From an uncultured Kiritimatiellota bacterium (lineage in GTDB: Bacteria; Verrucomicrobiota; Kiritimatiellia; RFP12; UBA1067), in the NCBI GenBank assembly GCA_934667295.1, contig CAKULR010000064.1, positions 1 through 8,930 of the forward strand: 8,930 nt of DNA, given 5' to 3'. The notes beneath the pieces were generated by a model, which was given only the letters and a program-made list of their open reading frames with translations, made no database searches and was not told the DNA's origin. Both the position numbers and the translations under genes were made by a program. Positions 1 through 6,129 of this stretch are shown in pieces (position 1 is the first letter of the stretch; each line of letters starts with the position of its first letter).

Positions 1-270
1 GGGGGCCCCCGCGAAGTCGGGCGGGACGGCCTCCGTGCCGTCCGCGGACGCGACGGAGCGCGTCCCTCCCGAAACGACGGATCGCGTCCCGCGCGAGACA
101 TTGGATGCAATCTGAGCCGGGGCGGGGTCATTGCCCAGCTGGACCGCTACGTGGTCGACCACGACCTCGCCCGTGCCTGGAACCTGCGCGAGAACGGCGG
201 AACGGTCACGCTCCACCGCATCGTCCTCGTCTTCCACGGCGGCGACGTGGTGCTCTGCGAGGAGATCTGA
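1..270 (+). CDS. Partial gene of unknown function (3' end only)
   Basis: The frame starting at base 1 is open for 89 codons to a TGA at 268-270, and no credible start lies inside, so the gene begins upstream of the window. From about base 127 the codons look real: third positions are almost all G or C. The tail reads roughly VIAQLDRYVVDHDLARAW, then a strand-like stretch (TVTLHRIVLVFHGGDVVL), ending CEEI. I do not recognise the family. The part before it (bases 22-93) is 24-bp repeat DNA that would translate as octapeptides of the form xRDGxRxx. Either the repeat is translated as a linker, or it is a spacer element that happens to be open in this frame. The gene ends 7 bases from the stop of the opposing glycosyltransferase, with no terminator visible between them. 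The real coding part could also be short and start at a non-ATG codon near 127-154. Confidence 0.5.
   Translation, partial: GGPREVGRDGLRAVRGRDGARPSRNDGSRPARDIGCNLSRGGVIAQLDRYVVDHDLARAWNLRENGGTVTLHRIVLVFHGGDVVLCEEI
22..93. repeat. 24-bp hairpin repeat array with complementary loops
   Basis: Two perfect hairpins lie side by side. The first has stem GGACGGC (24-30) and GCCGTCC (37-43) around loop CTCCGT (31-36). The second has stem GGACGCG (46-52) and CGCGTCC (59-65) around loop ACGGAG (53-58). The two 6-base loops are exact reverse complements of each other. A third, decayed copy at 70-89 keeps the right arm CGCGTCC and loop ACGGAT and matches the second copy at 16 of 20 bases, 24 bases further on. 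A related sequence in inverted orientation lies at 8869-8894. This looks like a dispersed spacer repeat; its role is unknown. Confidence 0.7.
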
Positions 271-277
271 CGCGGCG

Positions 278-1408
278 TCACGGCGCCAGCGTGCGGTAGA
301 GGGCGAGCGTCGCAGCGCACATCTTCGCGACGGAGAAGTGCGCGCGCACGGAGGCGAGGGCGGCGGCTTGGACCTGTGCCCTGCGTTCGGCGGAGAGGTC
401 GAGGATGTCGTCCAGCTTCGCGGCGAGCGCGGGGGCGTCGCCTGGGGGGACGAGCCAGCCGGTCCTGCCGTCCTCGATCGTCTCGCACGCGCCGCCGTGG
501 GCGGTGGCGACGACGAGCCGTCCCATCGCCTGGGCTTCGGGGATCGTGCGGCCGAACGCCTCGGGCTGGGCGGAGGAGGCGTTCACGACGATGTCGCTGA
601 GGGCGTAGACCTTCTGCATTTCGCGGGTGTGGTCGCGGAAGACGACCTGCGTCTCGCCGGGGAGGCGGGAGGCGAGTTCGCGGAGGTGGTCCGAATAGTC
701 GGTGCGCCCCTGGTCGGAGCCGATGAAGAGGACGCCGACACGCTTGTGGCGCATGTGGGCGAGGGCTTCGAGGAAGACGGTCTGGCCCTTCCAGAAGGTG
801 AGGCGGCCGGGAAGGGTGATGATCGGCAGGTCCTTCGGGAAATGGTAGTAGGCGCACTTCTTCTGCTCGGCCTGTTCGGGCGTGACGGCGTCGGGACGGA
901 AGAGGTCGGTGTCCGCCCCGCGTGGGATGCACACGAGCCGTGCGGGGTCGGGGTGGTAGGTCTCCAGGATGTGCCGCCGCACGTAGTCCGAGACGCAGAT
1001 GGTGCGCAGTCCCTTCAGCATGACGCGGTTGTAGGGGATCTTGAGGGCTTTCGGTTTCGTTCCATAGACGCCGTGGAAGGTCGAAATCCACGGGATTCCG
1101 CACTTTTTCGACGCCCAGTGGGTGGACCAGGCCGGCGCGCGCGACCGGACGTGCATCAGGGTGAAGCCCTCCCGTTTCGCGAGGTCGGCAAGGCGGGCCG
1201 CGTTCCGGCGGATCGTGAAGGGGTTCTTGCTCATGAGCGGCAGGGTGAAGTGGGGAATCTCCAGCTCGTCGAGCATCTTGACCATGGGGCCTCCCTGCGA
1301 GGCGACCGCGTTCGCGATTCCCGCGTCCCGGAGGGCCCGCGCGATCTCAATCGTACCCCGTTCGACGCCCCCCATCTGAAGGGACGGCAGAATCTGCAGA
1401 ATCTTCAT
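278..1408 (-). CDS. GT4-type glycosyltransferase
   Basis: A 376-residue protein of the GT-B fold, glycosyltransferase family 4. Enzymes of this family move a sugar from a nucleotide-sugar donor to a growing lipopolysaccharide, exopolysaccharide or glycolipid, usually at the inner face of the membrane. The N-terminal acceptor domain opens with MKILQILPSLQMGGVERG, where the glycine loop GGVE is at residues 13-16. The donor domain has the GRLTFWKGQ motif (201-209) and the EX7E motif, E283 to E291, followed by a typical C-terminal donor-site stretch around GGACETIEDGRTGWLVPP (305-322). The length is normal for the family. I chose the ATG at 1408 rather than an upstream in-frame ATG at 1555 because the extra 49 residues lie across the divergent promoter and have no family character. 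There is no Shine-Dalgarno site; a TATACT box ends 7 bases before the ATG, so the mRNA is probably leaderless. No other cell-surface sugar genes lie beside it, so the substrate cannot be named. Confidence 0.9.
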   Translation of the reverse strand: MKILQILPSLQMGGVERGTIEIARALRDAGIANAVASQGGPMVKMLDELEIPHFTLPLMSKNPFTIRRNAARLADLAKREGFTLMHVRSRAPAWSTHWASKKCGIPWISTFHGVYGTKPKALKIPYNRVMLKGLRTICVSDYVRRHILETYHPDPARLVCIPRGADTDLFRPDAVTPEQAEQKKCAYYHFPKDLPIITLPGRLTFWKGQTVFLEALAHMRHKRVGVLFIGSDQGRTDYSDHLRELASRLPGETQVVFRDHTREMQKVYALSDIVVNASSAQPEAFGRTIPEAQAMGRLVVATAHGGACETIEDGRTGWLVPPGDAPALAAKLDDILDLSAERRAQVQAAALASVRAHFSVAKMCAATLALYRTLAP

Positions 1409-1415
1409 GGCCGCT

Positions 1416-1424
1416 AGTATAGCA
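1416..1424 (-). promoter_or_regulatory. Extended -10 promoter of the glycosyltransferase
   Basis: On the minus strand TGC is followed directly by TATACT (plus-strand AGTATA at 1416-1421). No good -35 hexamer is visible at 16-18 bases, so the extended -10 probably carries the promoter. Transcription should begin at about 1408-1409, on or one base before the start codon. Confidence 0.7.
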
Positions 1425-1437
1425 TAATCCATTCCGA

Positions 1438-1466
1438 TTGCGGGGGCGGCGTGGTTTTGGTATACT
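1438..1466 (+). promoter_or_regulatory. Promoter of the purF-like gene and probable operon
   Basis: TTGCGG (1438-1443), a 17-base spacer and TATACT (1461-1466), with TGG just before the -10 box. The predicted transcript starts near 1473, giving a 5' leader of about 20 bases. It is divergent from the glycosyltransferase promoter; the two -10 boxes are 39 bases apart and share their upstream DNA. Confidence 0.75.
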
Positions 1467-1484
1467 GTCCTCCACGTTAATTTT

Positions 1485-1489
1485 GGAGG
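1485..1489 (+). promoter_or_regulatory. Ribosome binding site of the purF-like gene
   Basis: GGAGG ends four bases before the ATG at 1494. It fixes the start MGGFCG and shows that this genome uses Shine-Dalgarno initiation as well as leaderless starts. Confidence 0.75.
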
Positions 1490-1493
1490 CATC

Positions 1494-2966
1494 ATGGGCG
1501 GATTTTGCGGCGTGATTTCACGCGAAGACTGCGTTACGGACCTGTTCTTCGGCATCGACTACCATTCCCATCTGGGAACGCACCGTGGCGGCATGGCGGT
1601 GCTTGAACCCGGAGGGAAGTTCCTGCGGGCGATTCACAACATCCAGAATGCGCCGTTCCGCACGAAGTTCGAGCAGGATTTCGCCCATTTTCGCGGACAC
1701 GCCGGCATCGGCGTCATCTCCGACACCGATCCGCAGCCGCTCGTGATGGAATCCCACCTCGGCGTCTACGCGCTCGTGACGGTGGGGCTCGTCGCGAACA
1801 TGGAGGCGCTGAAGAACGAGCTCTTCGAGAACCGCCACGCGCAGCTGCAGTATTCCACGACCTCCGGCGCGTTGGGCCCGACGGAACTCGTCTCGGCGAT
1901 CATCGCCTCGCAGGACACGATCGTCGACGGCCTCCGGCGCGTCCAGGCGGCGGTCGAGGGCAGCCTCTCGCTGCTGCTCGTGACGTCGGACGGCACGTTC
2001 TACGCGATGCGCGACCGCTATGGCCGCACGCCGGTCGTCCTCGGGCGGCGCGACGGCGCGACGATCGCGGTGCAGGAATCCTGCGCGCTCGCGAACCTCG
2101 GCTACGAGCATCTGCGCGACCTCGGCCCCGGCGAGGTCGTCGTGATGACGCCGGACGGCGCCCGCACCGTCGTCGAGCCCGGCGACACGATGGCCATCTG
2201 CTCCTTCCTCTGGGTCTACTACGGCTACCCGGCCTCCTCCTACGAGGGCCGCAACGTGGAGATGGCGCGCTACCGCTGCGGCGGCTTCCTCGCGCGCCGG
2301 AACCCCGTGGAGGCGGACAGCGTGGGCGGCGTGCCCGACAGCGGGACCTCCCACGCGCTCGGCTACGCCCACGAGGCCGGCCTCAAGTACGCGCGCCCGT
2401 TCGTGAAGTACACGCCCACCTGGGCGCGCTCCTTCATGCCGGGCGACCAGCGCCAGCGCGACCGCGTGGCCTCGATGAAGCTCATCCCCATCCCCGGCCT
2501 CATCCGCGACAAGCGCCTCGTTTTCTGCGACGACTCCATCGTGCGCGGCACGCAGCTCGGCAACCAGGCGAAGCGCCTCTACCACTACGGCGCGAAGGAG
2601 GCGCACATGCGCATCGCCTGTCCGCCCCTCCTCTACGGTTGCCGCTTCCTCAACTTCTCGCGCTCGAAGAGCGTCTACGACCTCATCACGCGCCGCTACA
2701 TCCGCGAGCAGGAGGGGGCGAACGAGGAGGCCAGCATCGTGAAGTACCAGGACCCGGACTCGCCCGAGTACAAGGGCATGGTCGAGTACATCCGCAAGAA
2801 CCTCGGCCTCACCTCCCTCGCCTACCAGCGCCTTGACGACCTCGTGGCGGCCATCGGCCTGCCGAAGGACAGGATCTGCACCTACTGCTTCGACGGACGC
2901 GATCCGTCGCTGGCGGGGACCTGTCCCAACTGCCCCCACGCACAGAATAAGCAGTTAAGTGATTAA
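1494..2966 (+). CDS. purF: PurF-like amidophosphoribosyltransferase
   Basis: A 490-residue glutamine-dependent PRPP amidotransferase. PurF makes phosphoribosylamine from PRPP and glutamine, the first step of purine synthesis in the cytosol. The N-terminal Ntn glutaminase domain begins MGGFCG; Cys5 is the candidate nucleophile and would be exposed by removal of the MGGF propeptide. THRGG (29-33) matches the PurF glutamine-site HRGQ motif. The phosphoribosyltransferase half has GVPDSGTSHALGYA (279-292) and the PRPP loop FCDDSIVRGTQ (344-354). Cys236, Cys383, Cys462 and Cys465 fall where Bacillus PurF binds its 4Fe-4S cluster, and a second pair (Cys477, Cys480) lies at the tail. The DYHSHLGTHRGG opening resembles a divergent PurF clade I recall from Bacteroidetes and clostridia, where the enzyme may be a second paralog, so the symbol is provisional. 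It leads a likely operon with prfB and tsaB. Its last codons and stop lie inside an 8-bp tandem repeat. Confidence 0.88.
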   Translation: MGGFCGVISREDCVTDLFFGIDYHSHLGTHRGGMAVLEPGGKFLRAIHNIQNAPFRTKFEQDFAHFRGHAGIGVISDTDPQPLVMESHLGVYALVTVGLVANMEALKNELFENRHAQLQYSTTSGALGPTELVSAIIASQDTIVDGLRRVQAAVEGSLSLLLVTSDGTFYAMRDRYGRTPVVLGRRDGATIAVQESCALANLGYEHLRDLGPGEVVVMTPDGARTVVEPGDTMAICSFLWVYYGYPASSYEGRNVEMARYRCGGFLARRNPVEADSVGGVPDSGTSHALGYAHEAGLKYARPFVKYTPTWARSFMPGDQRQRDRVASMKLIPIPGLIRDKRLVFCDDSIVRGTQLGNQAKRLYHYGAKEAHMRIACPPLLYGCRFLNFSRSKSVYDLITRRYIREQEGANEEASIVKYQDPDSPEYKGMVEYIRKNLGLTSLAYQRLDDLVAAIGLPKDRICTYCFDGRDPSLAGTCPNCPHAQNKQLSD

Positions 2967-3017
2967 GTGGTGAAGTGGTTAAGTCGTTAAGTTGGTTAGG
3001 CAATTAAGCGGTTAAGG
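2953..3017. repeat. 8-bp tandem repeat, consensus GGTTAAGT
   Basis: Eight degenerate 8-base units run AGTTAAGT, GATTAAGT, GGTGAAGT, GGTTAAGT, CGTTAAGT, then one extra T, then GGTTAGGC, AATTAAGC, GGTTAAGG. The array begins inside the last four codons of the purF-like gene, contains its TAA stop and ends 20 bases before the prfB start. It is strikingly A+T-rich for this genome. It could be a protein-binding array, an mRNA element between the two cistrons, or slipped-strand spacer DNA. I see no -10 box in it. Confidence 0.85.
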
Positions 3018-3037
3018 CATTCTGGACACGAGGAATT

Positions 3038-4183
3038 ATGGCAGAAGAAGTCAAAGAGAAGTTGCTGGAAGTCGAAGAGGTGAGCCAGCGGATCGCGGAC
3101 CTGAAGCGGCGCGTCGCCGAGATGGCCGACTACGTGAAGATCGCCGACCGCCGCGCGAAGCTGGCCTCCCTGGAGGCGAAGCAGGCCGAACCCGAGTTCT
3201 GGAACAACCAGGCGAAGGCCAAGGAGGTCATCGCCGCCACGAATGCCGAGCGCGCGTACGTGGGGCCGTTCGACTCGCTCACGAAGACCGTCGAGGACGC
3301 CGCCGTGATGCTCGAACTTGCCGAGATGGAGGAGGGGCCCGCGCAGCAGACCGCGCTGAAGGACACGATGGCGGAGTGCGACCGGGCCGACGAGTTCTTC
3401 GGCAAGCTCCGCATGCAGTCCCTGCTCGGCGGCAAGTTCGACGCCTGCAACGTCTTCGTGAAGCTCCACGCCGGACAGGGCGGCACCGAGGCGTGCGACT
3501 GGGTCTCGATGCTCTACCGCATGTACCAGCGCTACGCCGAGGAGCAGGGCTGGAAGGTCGAGGAATACGACCAGCAGCCCGGCGAAGAGGCCGGCCTGAA
3601 GGACGTCTACTTCCGCATCGAGGGCCCCTACGCCTACGGCACGATGAAGGCCGAGCGTGGCATCCACCGCCTCGTGCGCATCTCGCCGTTCGACGCGAAC
3701 AAGCGCCGCCAGACCTCCTTCGCCTCCGTCGAGACGGTCGCCGCAATCGCCGACGACATCGACGTGGAGATCAAGGACGAGGATCTGCGCATCGACACCT
3801 ACCGCTCCGGCGGCGCGGGCGGCCAGCACGTCAACAAGACGGACTCCGCCGTGCGCCTCACCCACCTGCCCACCGGCATCGTCGTGGCCTGCCAGAAGGA
3901 ACGTTCGCAGCACATGAACAAGGAAAAGGCCCTGAACATGCTGCGCGCCCAGCTCTACGAATACTACGAGGACCAGAAGCGCGCCGAGATGGACCGCTTC
4001 TACGGGGCGAAGTCCGCCAACGGCTGGGGCTCGCAGATCCGCTCCTACGTCTTCTGCCCCTACACGATGGTCAAGGACCTCCGCACCGAGGTGGAGACCT
4101 CCGACGTCAACGCCGTCATGGACGGCCACATCCAGCCGTTCATCGAGGCCTGGCTCCAGCAGCAGGCGACGAAGGGCAGGTAG
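3038..4183 (+). CDS. prfB: Peptide chain release factor 2
   Basis: A 381-residue class I release factor that reads UGA and UAA in the ribosomal A site and triggers peptide release. The tripeptide anticodon SPF is at 216-218, in RISPFDANKRRQTSF, and identifies RF2 rather than RF1, which has PxT. The catalytic GGQ is at 261-263 in SGGAGGQHVNKT; its glutamine is the residue methylated by PrmC in other bacteria. Domain 1 is an N-terminal helical, partly coiled-coil stretch (about 1-110). The length matches E. coli RF2. The gene is one uninterrupted frame: the in-frame UGA and CUU slippery site used for autoregulatory +1 frameshifting in many bacteria is absent. The start at 3038 follows GAGGA (3030-3034). 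It lies 71 bases after the purF-like gene, separated by the 8-bp repeat, and 8 bases before tsaB. Confidence 0.97.
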   Translation: MAEEVKEKLLEVEEVSQRIADLKRRVAEMADYVKIADRRAKLASLEAKQAEPEFWNNQAKAKEVIAATNAERAYVGPFDSLTKTVEDAAVMLELAEMEEGPAQQTALKDTMAECDRADEFFGKLRMQSLLGGKFDACNVFVKLHAGQGGTEACDWVSMLYRMYQRYAEEQGWKVEEYDQQPGEEAGLKDVYFRIEGPYAYGTMKAERGIHRLVRISPFDANKRRQTSFASVETVAAIADDIDVEIKDEDLRIDTYRSGGAGGQHVNKTDSAVRLTHLPTGIVVACQKERSQHMNKEKALNMLRAQLYEYYEDQKRAEMDRFYGAKSANGWGSQIRSYVFCPYTMVKDLRTEVETSDVNAVMDGHIQPFIEAWLQQQATKGR

Positions 4184-4191
4184 GGCGCACC

Positions 4192-4818
4192 ATGAACATG
4201 CTTGCCATTGACCGTTCGACGGACACGCAGAGCGTCGCCGTGGCGAAGGACGGCAAGGTCGTCGGCCGCGTGTTCGCGGGCCTGGACGCCCGCAGCGCCG
4301 AGTGGCCGTTGAAGATACGCGAATTCCTGGCGGCCAACGGCCTCGCCGTGACCGACCTCGACCGGATTCTCGTCGGACAGGGCCCCGGCTCGTTCGCCGG
4401 CATCCGCGCGGCCCTCGCCTTCGCCCAGGGCCTGGTCCTCGGGAATACGGCGAAGACGACGGAGGTCGTCGGCCTGCCCTCGACCTACGCACTGACGCGC
4501 GCGGGCGCCCGCACGGCCGTTGTCGGCGATGCCCGCCGCGACCGTTTCTGGGTCGTCCTCTACGAGGGCGTTGCGTGCGTGAAGGACTTCGCCCTCGTCT
4601 CGAAGGACGAACTCGCGAATGCGGTGCCCGAGCACTACGCGGTCGTCACGCCGGACGGCGCGCGCATCGAACAGCTGCTCCAGGGCGTGTTCGGCCACCA
4701 CTACAAGGGTTCGCTCGTGCCGCTCGCGCAGCGCCTCGTCGAAGTCGCGCTTGCGGATCCTTCCCTCCCGAAGCCCGAGCCGCTGCCGCTCTATCTGCAG
4801 CCCGCCGTGCGTGCATGA
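4192..4818 (+). CDS. tsaB: tRNA threonylcarbamoyladenosine protein TsaB
   Basis: A 208-residue TsaB (YeaZ) protein. TsaB pairs with TsaD and TsaE to place threonylcarbamoyl on A37 of tRNAs that read ANN codons. It has the ASKHA-fold opening MLAIDRSTDTQSVAV (3-17) and the family signature GQGPGSFAGIRAALAFAQGL (62-81), and it ends with the usual PLYLQPA. Position 69 is alanine where threonine is common in this motif. It is slightly shorter than many TsaB proteins, which is normal for the partner lacking the TsaD catalytic metal site. The start at 4192 was chosen because it follows the prfB stop by 8 bases; ATG at 4198 is an alternative two codons in. The frame stays open upstream across prfB, but that extension is an overlap artefact. 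Translational coupling with prfB is likely. Confidence 0.93.
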   Translation: MNMLAIDRSTDTQSVAVAKDGKVVGRVFAGLDARSAEWPLKIREFLAANGLAVTDLDRILVGQGPGSFAGIRAALAFAQGLVLGNTAKTTEVVGLPSTYALTRAGARTAVVGDARRDRFWVVLYEGVACVKDFALVSKDELANAVPEHYAVVTPDGARIEQLLQGVFGHHYKGSLVPLAQRLVEVALADPSLPKPEPLPLYLQPAVRA

Positions 4819-4860
4819 GCCGCCCTCCCGCCGGCAGACGATTTTTCCCTGGATTTCCCA

Positions 4861-4889
4861 TTGACCGCCACCTCGGCGTTTGGTATACT
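4861..4889 (+). promoter_or_regulatory. Promoter of tRNA-Val(GAC)
   Basis: TTGACC (4861-4866), exactly 17 bases, then TATACT (4884-4889) with TGG before it. This is the best sigma-70 type promoter in the window. Transcription should start near 4896, leaving a leader of about 13 bases before the mature tRNA. Confidence 0.85.
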
Positions 4890-4908
4890 CTCACCCGTTC
4901 CTTTCAAA

Positions 4909-4985
4909 GGGCTATTAGCTCAGTTGGTTAGAGCGCTTCCTTGACATGGAAGAGGTCAGTAGTTCGAATCTACTATAGCCCACCA
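4909..4985 (+). tRNA. tRNA-Val, anticodon GAC
   Basis: A complete 77-base cloverleaf with encoded CCA. The acceptor stem GGGCTAT pairs with ATAGCCC (4975-4981), followed by discriminator A. The D arm is GCTCAGTTGGTTAGAGC. The anticodon stem CTTCC/GGAAG carries loop TTGACAT, so the anticodon is GAC, reading GUC and GUU. The T arm AGTAG/CTACT has the normal loop TTCGAAT. It has its own promoter and terminator. Confidence 0.97.
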
Positions 4986-4997
4986 TTAAATAAGATA

Positions 4998-5030
4998 CCC
5001 ACCGCCGATGATGCGGTGGGTTTTGGTTTT
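4998..5030 (+). terminator. Rho-independent terminator after tRNA-Val(GAC)
   Basis: Stem CCCACCGC (4998-5005) pairs with GCGGTGGG (5013-5020) around a 7-base loop and is followed by TTTTGGTTTT. On the other strand it also faces the 3' end of the lipoprotein gene, where the run is only a broken T stretch, so it may work weakly both ways. Confidence 0.9.
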
Positions 5031-5049
5031 CCGGGATTTCGCGGGAAAA

Positions 5050-5991
5050 TCAGAGTTCGATCGTCGCCGTGACCGGGAAGTGGTCGGAGGGGTAGAGCGT
5101 CGTGCCGGGGCGCGTGTCCGCATGCGTGGCGTAGTCCTTCACCCGTACGCCCGGGGTGACGTAGATGTAGTCGATGCGGGGGCCGCAGTCCGGCGAACCC
5201 GTGCGGGCGTTCCGCGTCTCGACGGGCAGCTTCAGCGCCTCTGCGGCTGAAACCTCGTTCACGCGGTAGTTCCAGCCGGTGAAGGTGCGCCACGGCCCGG
5301 CCGGCGGCGTCTCGGTCGCGAAGAGGGCGTTCGCGAGGATCTTCGACACGGCCTGGGCGGGTTCCTCGTTCTCGCGGCAGTTGTGGTCGCCCGTGAACAC
5401 GATGGGGGCGCCGCCGCCGAATTCCTTCATCCGCTGGATGATGAGCAGCATGCCCTCCTTGCGGGCGAGGGCGGAGACATGGTCCGTGTGCGTGTTGGCG
5501 AAGCAGAAGGTACGCCCCGACCTACGGTCCTTCAGCCACATCCAGGAACAGACGCGCGGACACGCCGCGCCCCAGCCCTTGCGTCCGGGAACGTCCGGCG
5601 TCTCCGACAGCCAGAACGTCCCGCTCTTCAGCGCCTCGAAGCGGTTCCTGCGGTAGAAGACGGGCGAGGCTTCGTCGGACTTCCGGTCTTCCCCGCGGTG
5701 TTCGCCCACGAAAGCGTATTCCGGCAGCTGTTCGCGCAGGTAGGCCGCCTGTTCCGGGCGCACCTCCTGGAGGCCGAATGCGTCGAGGTCCAGCTTTCGG
5801 ATGAACGCGACGAGGTCCTGCCTGCGCGCCTCCCAGGCGTTGGGCGTGCCCATGTCGCCCGTCCCCAGGCGGATGTTGTAGGTACCGACCCGCACCTCCT
5901 GGGGGGCCGCGCGGTCGGTTGAGCAGCAGCCGGACAGGCCGCCCGCCAGGAGCCCGGTACAGAGGGTGGCCATCTTCAAGAGTTTCGACAT
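5050..5991 (-). CDS. Endonuclease/exonuclease/phosphatase-family lipoprotein
   Basis: A 313-residue exported enzyme of the EEP superfamily (DNase I, exonuclease III, sphingomyelinase and inositol phosphatase fold), which cleaves phosphodiester or phosphomonoester bonds with a divalent metal. The signal peptide MSKLLKMATLCTGLLAGG ends in a lipobox, Leu19-Ser-Gly-Cys22, so it is probably a lipoprotein anchored outside the inner membrane. Signature residues are in order: TYNIR (Asn39), LQEV (metal-binding Glu76), ANTHTDH (His168, Asp170), FTGDHN (Asp202, Asn204), PRIDYIY (Asp274) and SDHFPV (Asp303, His304). The full catalytic set is present, so activity is expected, but the substrate (nucleic acid, phospholipid or sugar phosphate) cannot be told. 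I chose the ATG at 5991 because it gives a clean signal peptide and has AGGA 8 bases upstream; an upstream ATG at 6048 would add 19 residues and spoil it. It is divergent from the GH78-like gene. Confidence 0.92.
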   Translation of the reverse strand: MSKLLKMATLCTGLLAGGLSGCCSTDRAAPQEVRVGTYNIRLGTGDMGTPNAWEARRQDLVAFIRKLDLDAFGLQEVRPEQAAYLREQLPEYAFVGEHRGEDRKSDEASPVFYRRNRFEALKSGTFWLSETPDVPGRKGWGAACPRVCSWMWLKDRRSGRTFCFANTHTDHVSALARKEGMLLIIQRMKEFGGGAPIVFTGDHNCRENEEPAQAVSKILANALFATETPPAGPWRTFTGWNYRVNEVSAAEALKLPVETRNARTGSPDCGPRIDYIYVTPGVRVKDYATHADTRPGTTLYPSDHFPVTATIEL

Positions 5992-6029
5992 GTGTTCGTT
6001 CCTTTGTTCATGGAATTGACTGTTCATGC

Positions 6030-6058
6030 AGTATAACACAGGTCTCAAGGTGGCTCAA
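6030..6058 (-). promoter_or_regulatory. Promoter of the lipoprotein gene
   Basis: On the minus strand TTGAGC (plus 6053-6058), 17 bases, then TATACT (plus 6030-6035) with TGT before it. The transcript should start near 6023, leaving a leader of about 31 bases with AGGA at 6000-6003. Confidence 0.8.
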
Positions 6059-6093
6059 GGACAATGCGGACGCGGCGGGCCGGCGCGGAACGC

Positions 6094-6123
6094 TTTACAG
6101 GTCCGACCGGGGATTGCTATACT
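6094..6123 (+). promoter_or_regulatory. Promoter of the GH78-like gene
   Basis: TTTACA (6094-6099), 18 bases, then TATACT (6118-6123) with TGC before it. Only six bases lie between the -10 box and the ATG at 6130, so transcription should begin at the A of the start codon. Confidence 0.8.
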
Positions 6124-6129
6124 ACGCCC

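Noticed and set aside
1..10. Perfect palindrome GGGGGCCCCC at the window edge
   Set aside because: A homopolymer-like G/C palindrome is unremarkable in GC-rich spacer DNA and has no partner signal.
22..93. CRISPR array
   Set aside because: Units are 20 bases with 2-4 base gaps, so there are no spacers, and no cas genes are present.
131..1417. 428-codon open frame on the plus strand opposite the glycosyltransferase
   Set aside because: It is antisense to a gene with clear GT4 motifs and has the composition of a GC-rich shadow frame; no family motif is visible.
1469..1489. Hairpin that would hide the ribosome binding site of the purF-like gene
   Set aside because: CCTCCA and TGGAGG can pair, but the predicted transcript start (about 1473) lies inside the left arm, so the RNA would not contain it. 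It may still be a DNA operator.
1518..2939. 473-codon open frame on the minus strand opposite the purF-like gene
   Set aside because: Rich in Val, Ala, Arg, Glu and His as expected for the complement of a GC-rich gene; no motif or start signal.
3376..4191. 272-codon upstream extension of the tsaB frame
   Set aside because: It overlaps the conserved half of prfB, including GGQ; TsaB is complete from 4192 and needs no extension.
2996..4492. 498-codon open frame on the minus strand opposite prfB and tsaB
   Set aside because: Shadow of two well-supported genes; it runs across both, which a real gene would not do.
4819..4846. Terminator after tsaB
   Set aside because: A run ATTTTT is present, but the only stem before it is about 4 bp with a large loop; not convincing.
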